A DNA stretch of 5,120 nt, taken from UBA660 sp046704245 (GTDB lineage Bacteria; Bacillota_I; Bacilli_A; RF39; UBA660). This document shows, one piece after another, positions 1 to 5,120 of this stretch. The notes beneath the pieces were generated by a model. It saw only the letters and a program-made list of their open reading frames with translations. It did not search any database and was not told the DNA's origin. A program made the translations under genes and the position numbers. The stretch lies in contig JBJKSD010000023.1 of assembly GCA_046704245.1 (NCBI GenBank), positions 1-5,120 on the forward strand, given 5' to 3'. Every line of letters starts with the position of its first letter. Positions within the stretch are counted from its first letter, which is position 1.

Positions 1-1680
1 GCTTTTAATATCGATAATCTATACGATATTAAACATAGTGCTTTAGTTCATCACATTAATCAAGCTTTAAGAGCTAATTATGCGATGAAAATTGATGTTG
101 ATTATGTTAATCAAGATGGAGAAATTATTATTGTCGATCAATTTACTGGTCGTTTAATGAGGGGTCGAGCATTTAGCGAAGGCTTACATCAAGCTATTGA
201 AGCTAAAGAAGGCGTAGAAATTCAACAAGAAACGAAGACCTTAGCTACTATTACACTCCAAAACTTATTTAGAATGTATAAAAAATTATCTGGTATGACT
301 GGTACTGCTAAAACAGAAGAAGAAGAATTTCGTAATATATATAATATGTATGTTATATGTATTCCGACTAATAAGCCAATTATTCGTATTGATATGAGTG
401 ATCTTATTTATGCTACTAAAGAAGGTAAATATAAAGCTATTATTAATGAAATAGAAGAACGTCATAAAAAAGGCCAGCCAATATTAGTTGGTACTATCGC
501 TATTGAAATTAATGAATTAATCAGTAAAAAATTATCACAACGAAATATTAAACACGAAATATTGAATGCTAAAAATCATGCCCGTGAAGCTGAAATTATA
601 GCTAAAGCTGGTCAAAAAGGTGCTATTACTATAGCTACTAATATGGCTGGTCGTGGTACTGATATTAAACTAGGTGAAGGGGTTAAAGAATTAGGTGGGC
701 TTTGTGTTATTGGTACTGAACGTCATGAATCTAGACGTATTGATAATCAATTACGTGGCCGTGCTGGCCGTCAAGGAGATCCTGGTTATTCTCAATTCTT
801 TGTCTCATTAGAAGATGATTTAATGGTTCGTTTTGGATCTGATCGTATTAAAACAGTAATGCAAACATTAGGATTTAAAGAAGATCAAGCTATTAGAAGC
901 AAAATGTTCTCCCGTTCATTAGAGTCAGCACAACGAAGAGTTGAAGGTAATAACTTTGATATTCGTAAACAGTTACTAGAATATGATGATGTTATGAACA
1001 GTCAAAGAGAGATTATCTATGATAAAAGAAACGAAATATTAAATAATGAATCTATTCATGAAACAATTATTAATACTATTGCTAATCATATAAATGATTT
1101 AGTAATGAGCCATGTTATAGATAATCATTTAAGTGAATTAGATAAAAAAGAAATAATTGAATCTACTAACGAGAATCTTCTTAATAAGACTAATTTAAAA
1201 GTTAATAATATTGTTAATTTAGATCATGAAGATATAGTTAAATATATTAGTGATAAAGTTATAGCTGAATATAATAATAAATTAGTAGATATTCCGTTTG
1301 AGGTAAAAGATGAGTTTGAAAAGGCTATTAGTCTTCGAGTAATTGATACTTATTGGATGGATCATATGAATACTATGGCTCATCTAAGAGAAGGCATTCA
1401 CTTAAGAGGATATGCTCAAGAAAATCCTCTTCGTGCTTATACTTCAGAAGGATATCAATTATTTGATGAAATGCTTCAAAGAATTGATAAAGATATTACA
1501 ATCTATTTATTAAAGGCTGAAATAAGACAAAATATTGAACGAAAAGAAGTTATCAAGGGTAATGCTAATCATCAAGAAGAAGGGGTTAAAAAACAACCTA
1601 AACGTGTTAAAAAAATAGGGCGAAATGAACCATGCCCTTGTGGTAGTGGTAAAAAATATAAACATTGTTGTGGGAAATAA
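1..1680 (+). CDS. secA: Protein translocase subunit SecA (3' part, N-terminus outside window)
   Basis: SecA is the ATPase motor that pushes unfolded preproteins through the SecYEG channel at the inner face of the membrane. The frame is open from base 1 (AFNIDNLYDIKH...) and ends at TAA, giving 559 residues; compared with a Bacillus-type SecA, roughly 280 N-terminal residues, including the first Walker A, lie upstream of the window. An ATG at base 85 is an internal methionine, not the start. Visible landmarks by fragment residue: VDQFTGRLMRGR near 35-55; GMTGTAKTEEEEFRNIYNM near 98-116; the second nucleotide-binding domain with TNMAGRGTDIKLGEG at 213-227 and the arginine-rich QLRGRAGRQGDPG at 250-262; the two-helix finger region with YWMDHM and HLRGYAQENP, whose Tyr471 matches the fingertip tyrosine of E. 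coli SecA; and a charged linker leading to a complete zinc-binding tail C-P-C-X8-C-C (Cys545, 547, 556, 557). No frameshift or missing motif is seen. The gene is followed directly by prfB, as in Bacillus. Confidence 0.98.
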   Translation, partial: AFNIDNLYDIKHSALVHHINQALRANYAMKIDVDYVNQDGEIIIVDQFTGRLMRGRAFSEGLHQAIEAKEGVEIQQETKTLATITLQNLFRMYKKLSGMTGTAKTEEEEFRNIYNMYVICIPTNKPIIRIDMSDLIYATKEGKYKAIINEIEERHKKGQPILVGTIAIEINELISKKLSQRNIKHEILNAKNHAREAEIIAKAGQKGAITIATNMAGRGTDIKLGEGVKELGGLCVIGTERHESRRIDNQLRGRAGRQGDPGYSQFFVSLEDDLMVRFGSDRIKTVMQTLGFKEDQAIRSKMFSRSLESAQRRVEGNNFDIRKQLLEYDDVMNSQREIIYDKRNEILNNESIHETIINTIANHINDLVMSHVIDNHLSELDKKEIIESTNENLLNKTNLKVNNIVNLDHEDIVKYISDKVIAEYNNKLVDIPFEVKDEFEKAISLRVIDTYWMDHMNTMAHLREGIHLRGYAQENPLRAYTSEGYQLFDEMLQRIDKDITIYLLKAEIRQNIERKEVIKGNANHQEEGVKKQPKRVKKIGRNEPCPCGSGKKYKHCCGK

Positions 1681-1704
1681 ACTCTAGAAATATCTAGAGT
1701 TTTT
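1679..1704 (+). terminator. Rho-independent terminator of secA, overlapping its stop codon
   Basis: ACTCTAGA (1681-1688) pairs perfectly with TCTAGAGT (1693-1700) around a four-base AATA loop. The last two bases of the secA stop codon (AA) can extend the stem with the following TT. A run of five T (1700-1704) follows, partly taken up by the stem. Only three of the eight core pairs are G-C and the T run is short, so termination may be leaky. The hairpin lies just before the prfB promoter and separates the two transcription units at least partly. Confidence 0.72.
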
Positions 1705-1706
1705 AA

Positions 1707-1736
1707 GTGGCATTAATAGTAAATAAATGTTATAAT
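1707..1736 (+). promoter_or_regulatory. Housekeeping-sigma promoter for prfB with extended -10
   Basis: A perfect -10 TATAAT is at 1731-1736, preceded by TGT, which makes an extended -10 (TGnTATAAT). A weak -35, GTGGCA (4 of 6 matches to TTGACA), is at 1707-1712 with an 18-base spacer. The predicted start of transcription, about seven bases after the -10, leaves a leader of about 25 bases that carries the ribosome binding site. Fifteen bases across the -10 recur exactly in front of ftsE. Confidence 0.75.
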
Positions 1737-1753
1737 AAAGTAGTTATTATATG

Positions 1754-1760
1754 AAAGAGG
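1754..1760 (+). promoter_or_regulatory. Ribosome binding site that sets the GTG start of prfB
   Basis: AAAGAGG resembles the AAGGAGG consensus and lies six bases before the GTG at 1767. It supports GTG as the initiator of the zero-frame peptide, although a more canonical ATG overlaps it at 1765 in the wrong frame and would run only six codons. Confidence 0.7.
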
Positions 1761-1766
1761 GATAAT

Positions 1767-2880
1767 GTGGATATTAAAGAATTAATTAGAATTTTAGATA
1801 AATTAAATAACCGATTAGATGATCTATGGAGGTCTCTTTGACATATCAACCAAGATTGAAAAACATAATCAATTAAAGTTAGAAATGAATAACTCTTCTT
1901 TTTGGAATAATCGTGAAGAAGCTACTGAAGTAATAAAAGAAGCTAATCATTTAGAAACTTTAATTTCTGAATTTAAATCATTAAAAAATAAGATTAATGA
2001 TAATATAGTAATGGCTGAATCATTATTAAAAGATGAAGATTTAGAGATAAAAAAATTATTGGAAGAAGAAGTATCTACTATTGAAGATAAAATAGATAAA
2101 TTAGAAATTAAGTTATTATTAAATGGTCAATATGATAAAAATAATGCTTTATTAGATATTCATGCTGGAGCTGGAGGTACTGAAGCTTGTGATTGGGCGG
2201 CTATGCTCTATCGTATGTATACTAGATGGTGTGAAAATAATGATTATAAGATTGATGTTATTAACTATCAATCAGGAGAAGAAGCGGGCATTAAGAGTGC
2301 TTCAATGTTAATTGAAGGAAATTATGCTTATGGGTACTTAAAAGGCGAAAAAGGCGTTCATCGTTTAGTTAGAATATCACCATTTGATGCTAATAAAAAA
2401 AGACATACTTCTTTTGCGTCAGTTGATGTTATTCCTGAATTTAATGATGATATTGATATAGAAATAAAAGATGATGATTTAAAGATTGATGTTTTTAGGA
2501 GTAGTGGAGCCGGAGGGCAAAGTGTTAATACCACTAATAGTGCTGTTCGTATAACTCATTTACCAACTAGTATTGTAGTTACATGCCAAAATGAGAGAAG
2601 TCAAATGAAGAATAGAGAGATGGCTCTTAAAATTCTAAAGAATAAATTATATCAATTAGAATTAGAAAAAAGACAAAAAGAAACTGATAATATTAAGGGT
2701 ACTAGAATGAAAATTGAATTTGGTTCACAAATAAGAAGTTATATTATGCACCCATATTCAATGGTAAAAGATCATCGTACTGATTATAGTACAAGTAATG
2801 TCAGTAAAGTTATGGATGGCTATATTGATGACTTAATAGAAAGTTATTTAAAAGATGTCAATAGCCATAATATTCCATAA
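1767..2880 (+). CDS. prfB: Peptide chain release factor 2, made by +1 programmed frameshift
   Basis: RF2 recognises UGA and UAA in the ribosomal A site and triggers hydrolysis of the finished peptide. The CDS is join(1767..1838, 1840..2880). The zero frame begins at GTG and encodes 24 residues (MDIKELIRILDK then LNNRLDDLWRSL) before an in-frame TGA at 1839-1841. Skipping T1839 continues with GAC (Asp25) to the TAA at 2878-2880. The product is 370 residues, the normal RF2 length. The N-terminal helical domain is followed by HAGAGGTEACDWAAM (about 131-145), the RF2-type tripeptide anticodon Ser-Pro-Phe at 204-206, and the catalytic GGQ at 249-251 in SSGAGGQSVNTT, next to CQNERSQ and the conserved IRSY-HPYSMVKDHRT segment. 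Serine follows GGQ where many RF2 proteins have histidine. An ATG at 1819 opens the second frame in a single-frame reading but has no ribosome-binding logic of its own; the GGAGG after it belongs to the frameshift signal. Synthesis is autoregulated: scarce RF2 favours frameshifting. The gene has its own promoter and no obvious terminator before ftsE. Confidence 0.97.
1828..1842 (+). promoter_or_regulatory. prfB programmed +1 frameshift signal
   Basis: The site contains, in order, an internal Shine-Dalgarno-like GGAGG (1828-1832), a three-base spacer TCT, the slippery codon CTT (1836-1838), the in-frame stop TGA (1839-1841) and a following C (1842), which makes a weak termination context. These parts and the three-base spacing match the known bacterial RF2 site (SD-nnn-CUU-UGA-C). 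Peptidyl-tRNA-Leu slips from CUU to UUU while the stop waits for RF2. That the downstream frame encodes the whole rest of RF2 confirms the site is functional rather than a mutation. Confidence 0.96.
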
Positions 2881-2906
2881 CAAATAGATAAGTAAAATGT
2901 TATAAT
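2877..2906 (+). promoter_or_regulatory. Housekeeping-sigma promoter for ftsEX
   Basis: TATAAT at 2901-2906 is preceded by TGT, an extended -10, and by a weak -35 ATAACA (2877-2882, 4 of 6 matches) at an 18-base spacing; the -35 overlaps the end of prfB. The core is identical over 15 bases to the prfB promoter. The predicted leader is only about 20 bases. Because no terminator is seen after prfB, ftsEX may also receive read-through transcription. Confidence 0.7.
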
Positions 2907-2917
2907 AAATAATTAGT

Positions 2918-2925
2918 AAGGCGGT
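2918..2925 (+). promoter_or_regulatory. Ribosome binding site of ftsE
   Basis: AAGGCGGT differs at one base from the AAGGAGGT consensus and sits seven bases before the ATG at 2933, which fixes that start. No alternative in-frame start lies between it and the promoter. Confidence 0.8.
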
Positions 2926-2932
2926 ATTAGTT

Positions 2933-3628
2933 ATGGAATTAATTAAGGTTAATAATGTTACCAAGATATATAGTAATGGTGTTTGTGCTATTCAAGATCT
3001 AGACTTACATATTAAAAAAGGTGAATTTGTTTTCATTATAGGAAGTAGTGGTAGTGGTAAATCCACTTTAATTAAAATGCTATACCGTGAAGAAAAACCA
3101 ACCAAAGGACAAATAATGATTGGTGGTATTAATGTTGCTAAATTAGTTAATAGAAAAGTATATAAATTAAGACGCAAATTAGGAATAGTTTTCCAAGATT
3201 TTAAATTATTACCTAAATTAACAGCTTATGAAAATGTAGCATTTGCTTTAGAAGTAATGGGATTACCTAGATCTGAAATTAGAACTAAAACGTTAAATGC
3301 TTTAGAGCTAGTTAATTTAAAGAATAAAGCTAAATATTATCCTGATCAATTATCGGGTGGAGAACAACAAAGAGTATCGATAGCTAGAGCCATAGTTAAT
3401 GATCCTAAACTATTGATATGTGATGAACCTACTGGTAATCTTGATCCTAAAATAAGTTTGGAAATAATGAATGTATTGAGACATATTAACGATTTGGGTA
3501 CAACTGTTATAGTAGCAACTCACGATAAAGAGATAGTAGATAAATTACAGAAGCGAGTAATAGTATTGGATGCAGGAAGAATAGTAAAAGATTATGAGAA
3601 AGGAACTTACGATAATGAGGTTGTTTAG
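2933..3628 (+). CDS. ftsE: Cell division ABC-transporter ATPase FtsE
   Basis: FtsE is the cytoplasmic ATPase of the FtsEX complex. ATP binding and hydrolysis act through the membrane partner FtsX to switch on peptidoglycan hydrolases outside the cell; it is not known to pump a substrate. The 231-residue protein is full length for the family and carries every ABC motif: Walker A GSSGSGKST at 37-45, Q-loop Gln88 in VFQDF, signature LSGGEQ at 140-145, Walker B LLICDEP at 160-166 with catalytic Glu165, D-loop GNLD at 168-171, and H-loop His197 in ATHD. The start KVNNVTKIYSNG and the segment DFKLLPKLTAYENVAFAL are typical of FtsE rather than of LolD- or MacB-like relatives, and the adjacent ftsX settles the assignment. 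It ends in TAG, overlapping ftsX by 14 bases, so the two are probably translationally coupled. Confidence 0.96.
   Translation: MELIKVNNVTKIYSNGVCAIQDLDLHIKKGEFVFIIGSSGSGKSTLIKMLYREEKPTKGQIMIGGINVAKLVNRKVYKLRRKLGIVFQDFKLLPKLTAYENVAFALEVMGLPRSEIRTKTLNALELVNLKNKAKYYPDQLSGGEQQRVSIARAIVNDPKLLICDEPTGNLDPKISLEIMNVLRHINDLGTTVIVATHDKEIVDKLQKRVIVLDAGRIVKDYEKGTYDNEVV
3599..3604 (+). promoter_or_regulatory. Ribosome binding site of ftsX, inside ftsE
   Basis: AAAGGA lies ten bases before the ATG at 3615, within the last codons of ftsE. It favours 3615 over the in-frame ATG at 3594, which has only a weak purine stretch before it, and over the ATG at 3630 just after the ftsE stop. Confidence 0.6.
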
Positions 3629-4514
3629 AATGTTTGGTAGGAGCATTAGAGATGCTGGTAGGAGTGTAGTAAGAAACTTTAGTTTAAGTCTTGCATCTAT
3701 ATCCTGTATTACCATAACCCTTATCGTCGTTTCAATTGCTATGATGGCTTCCTACAATGTTGATAATTTTACTAAATTAATGAAACAAGATGTTACTATG
3801 ATTGTCTTTTTAGATAAAGATGTTACCCAAGAAGAAATTGATACAGTGGAAGGCCAAATTCGTTTGCTAGTTAATGTTGATAGTTATGAATTTAGATCCA
3901 AAGCTGAAACTAGAGACTTAATGAAAAAATCATCAGAAGTATTTAATCGCATTATGTCCAACTGGACTGATGCTGAAAATCCTCTTCAAGATACCTTTTT
4001 AATTAAAGTATTAAATATTGAAGATATTAAAGATACAGCTAACGATATATCTAAATTAGAAAACGTTAGTATGGTTAAATATGGTGAAGGTATGGTTGAA
4101 AAATTATTATCGTTATTTGATATTGTAGAAAAAGGTACAATTGGTTTAGTAGTAGCTTTAGTATTAGTAACAGCTTTCTTAGTATCTAATACTATTAAGA
4201 TAACTATATTTTCACGTCAACGTGAAATAGCTATTATGCGATTAGTTGGAGCATCTAATATTATGATTAGATTACCATATATTTTTGAAGGACTATTTTT
4301 AGGTGTTTTAGGAGCTATTATTCCAATTATTGCAACTATTTATGGTTATAATGTTATTTATGAACGCTTTAATGGACAATTCTTCTCTCCATTCCTTCAA
4401 TTTGTAACTCCTGAACCATTTATTTATCTATTGTCTGCTATTTTATTGGGTTTAGGTATGTTATTAGGTATGTGGGGTAGTGGTAGAGCTGTTAGAAAAC
4501 ATTTAAAGATTTAA
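3615..4514 (+). CDS. ftsX: Cell division membrane protein FtsX
   Basis: FtsX is the membrane subunit of FtsEX; it relays ATP-driven movement of FtsE to an external loop that, in Firmicutes studied so far, controls wall hydrolases (CwlO in Bacillus, PcsB in streptococci). From the ATG at 3615 it has 299 residues, close to the roughly 296 of Bacillus FtsX. The start MRLFRMFGRSIRDAGRSVVRN resembles the amphipathic N-terminus of the family. Predicted layout: cytoplasmic N-terminus; TM1 at about 25-46; an extracellular domain at about 47-172 beginning with the family-typical segment VTMIVFLDKDVTQEEID; TM2 at about 174-196; a cytoplasmic RQREIAIMRLVGAS segment at about 201-214, characteristic of FtsX and the likely contact with FtsE; TM3 at about 222-246; TM4 at about 267-289; and a short basic C-terminus. 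An in-frame ATG at 3594 would add seven residues and is less likely. The gene overlaps ftsE and is closed by a hairpin terminator. No hydrolase gene is adjacent. Confidence 0.95.
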   Translation: MRLFRMFGRSIRDAGRSVVRNFSLSLASISCITITLIVVSIAMMASYNVDNFTKLMKQDVTMIVFLDKDVTQEEIDTVEGQIRLLVNVDSYEFRSKAETRDLMKKSSEVFNRIMSNWTDAENPLQDTFLIKVLNIEDIKDTANDISKLENVSMVKYGEGMVEKLLSLFDIVEKGTIGLVVALVLVTAFLVSNTIKITIFSRQREIAIMRLVGASNIMIRLPYIFEGLFLGVLGAIIPIIATIYGYNVIYERFNGQFFSPFLQFVTPEPFIYLLSAILLGLGMLLGMWGSGRAVRKHLKI

Positions 4515-4516
4515 TT

Positions 4517-4545
4517 AAAGCTTTTCACAAAGAAAAGCTTTTTTT
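4517..4545 (+). terminator. Rho-independent terminator of ftsEX
   Basis: AAAGCTTTTC (4517-4526) pairs perfectly over ten bases with GAAAAGCTTT (4532-4541) around a five-base ACAAA loop. Seven T follow the C at 4538 (4539-4545), three of them within the stem. It starts two bases after the ftsX stop codon and lies just before uvrB, marking the end of the ftsEX transcription unit. Confidence 0.87.
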
Positions 4546-4555
4546 ATGCTAAAAT
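4524..4555 (+). promoter_or_regulatory. Probable promoter of uvrB, overlapping the ftsX terminator
   Basis: TAAAAT (4550-4555) preceded by TGC is an extended -10 with five of six matches. The best -35-like hexamer, TTCACA (4524-4529), lies inside the terminator hairpin but 20 bases away, which is too far for an ideal pair. Alternatively TATGCT (4545-4550) would sit 15 bases from it. Either start leaves a leader of only about 10-16 bases before the uvrB ATG. A promoter must exist somewhere here because a terminator precedes uvrB, but its exact position is uncertain. No obvious LexA/SOS-type operator palindrome was recognised in the gap. Confidence 0.5.
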
Positions 4556-4559
4556 ATTA

Positions 4560-4568
4560 GAAGGTGAT
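4560..4568 (+). promoter_or_regulatory. Ribosome binding site of uvrB
   Basis: GAAGGTGAT matches the extended anti-16S complement GGAGGTGAT at eight of nine bases and ends four bases before the ATG at 4573. Another ATG at 4569 is out of frame, so 4573 is the start. Confidence 0.8.
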
Positions 4569-4572
4569 ATGT

Positions 4573-5120
4573 ATGAATTTTAAATTAAAATCACAATATA
4601 AACCTAGTGGTGATCAACCTAGTGCTATTAAATTATTGGTTGATGGTATAAATAATAGTAAAAAATATCAAGTCTTATTAGGGGCAACCGGTACTGGTAA
4701 AACCTATACTATTGCTAATGTAATTAATCAAACTAATAAGCCTACTTTAGTTATTGCACATAATAAAACCTTAGCAGGTCAGTTATATGCTGAATTAAAA
4801 GAATTATTTCCTGATAATAGAGTTGAATATTTTGTATCATACTATGATTATTATCAACCAGAAGCCTATATACCTAGAACCGATACATATATTGAAAAAG
4901 ATTCTTCTATTAATGATGAAATAGATGAAATGCGTCATGCTGCTACGGCATCATTACTTAATCGTAAAGATGTTATTGTTGTAGCATCAGTATCATGTAT
5001 TTATGGTATTGGTGAAGTTGAAGAATATCGTGATAAGATGCTAACAGTACAAGTTGGTGATACTATTGATCGCCAAGAAATATTAAAAAAGTTAGTGGAA
5101 ATGTTTTATGAACGTAACGA
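4573..5120 (+). CDS. uvrB: Excinuclease ABC subunit UvrB (5' part, runs off window)
   Basis: UvrB is the central subunit of nucleotide excision repair: it receives damaged DNA from UvrA, verifies the lesion by threading a strand behind its beta-hairpin, and recruits UvrC for incision. The frame runs from ATG to the window edge without a stop, giving 182 residues of a protein usually about 650-670 long. The start MNFKLKSQYKPSGDQPSAI is typical of the family. Walker A is GATGTGKT at 37-44, followed by AHNKTLAGQLYAELKELFP (helicase motif Ia region) and by the diagnostic beta-hairpin YYDYYQPEAYIP at 90-101 with its tyrosines intact. VSCIYGIG at 140-147 and the aligned EIDEMRHAATASLL segment are also family-typical. 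The later helicase motifs and the C-terminal UvrC-binding UVR domain lie outside the window. uvrA often follows uvrB in Firmicutes but cannot be seen here. Confidence 0.98.
   Translation, partial: MNFKLKSQYKPSGDQPSAIKLLVDGINNSKKYQVLLGATGTGKTYTIANVINQTNKPTLVIAHNKTLAGQLYAELKELFPDNRVEYFVSYYDYYQPEAYIPRTDTYIEKDSSINDEIDEMRHAATASLLNRKDVIVVASVSCIYGIGEVEEYRDKMLTVQVGDTIDRQEILKKLVEMFYERN

Noticed and set aside
85..87. ATG at 85 as a start for secA
   Set aside because: The frame is open to base 1 and the upstream residues (FNIDNLYDIKH, HHINQALRANYA) match SecA, so this is an internal methionine.
1751..1765. Mini-ORF ATG AAA GAG GGA TAA before prfB
   Set aside because: It has four codons, overlaps the prfB ribosome binding site and has no Shine-Dalgarno of its own; most likely chance.
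1819..1821. ATG at 1819 as the start of prfB
   Set aside because: It precedes the frameshift signal in the +1 frame, gives a 353-residue protein lacking the leader helix, and has no ribosome binding site before it; the GTG at 1767 plus the frameshift explains everything.
2881..2932. Possible terminator between prfB and ftsE
   Set aside because: No inverted repeat followed by T was found; the gap holds only a promoter and a ribosome binding site.
2992..3177. A 61-codon open frame on the minus strand
   Set aside because: It lies wholly inside ftsE, opposite its conserved Walker A region, has no independent ribosome binding site or family resemblance, and is explained as the antisense shadow of an ABC ATPase.
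3636..3664. Direct repeat GGTAGGAG at 3636-3643 and 3657-3664, SD-like
   Set aside because: Both copies encode Gly-Arg-Ser in the ftsX N-terminus; the ATG at 3652 after the first copy opens only five codons. The repeat follows from the protein sequence and codon choice.
1..5120. Possible novel accessory or defence system
   Set aside because: Every open frame of any length is a recognised housekeeping gene and the gaps are under 90 bases; no repeats, mobile ends or unfamiliar proteins were found.

Overview
The window is a gene-dense, very AT-rich stretch of a bacterial chromosome with all genes on the + strand. It contains the 3' two thirds of secA, then complete prfB, ftsE and ftsX, then the 5' end of uvrB. 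The protein sequences look Firmicute-like, and the order secA-prfB-ftsE-ftsX-uvrB is a shortened form of the Bacillus-type neighbourhood, where (from memory) cccB lies between prfB and ftsE, and ctpB/minJ-type genes lie between ftsX and uvrB. Third codon positions are overwhelmingly A or T. Tryptophan is read from TGG in all five genes, no TGA falls inside a reading frame except the one in prfB, and a UGA release factor is present. The organism therefore uses the standard bacterial code and is not a UGA=Trp mollicute. A low-GC Bacilli lineage with a compact genome (Erysipelotrichales, RF39 or Acholeplasma-like) is a reasonable inference, but the genus cannot be read from this window.

Layout. 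secA runs in from the left edge to 1680, and its stop is overlapped by a small hairpin terminator. A consensus extended -10 promoter follows, then prfB (1767-2880), which starts at GTG. prfB is read through an in-frame UGA at codon 25 by a classical +1 programmed frameshift, so a single-frame annotation would miss its first 24 codons. A second promoter with the same 15-base core lies in the short gap before ftsE (2933-3628). ftsX (3615-4514) overlaps the end of ftsE by 14 bases, and a strong hairpin terminator closes this unit at 4517-4545. uvrB starts at 4573 and leaves the window at the right edge; its likely promoter sits on or directly after the ftsX terminator.

The genes are housekeeping: SecA drives protein export, RF2 terminates translation at UGA/UAA and controls its own synthesis by frameshifting, FtsE-FtsX is the ABC-type cell-division and wall-hydrolase regulator, and UvrB is the damage-verification subunit of nucleotide excision repair. 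I see no mobile element, CRISPR array, RNA gene or unknown gene, and no sign of a new system. The points worth a second look are regulatory: the prfB frameshift cassette, overlapping ATG/GTG starts in prfB, a duplicated promoter core, and a promoter-terminator overlap before uvrB. No stretch longer than about 90 bases lacks a gene.
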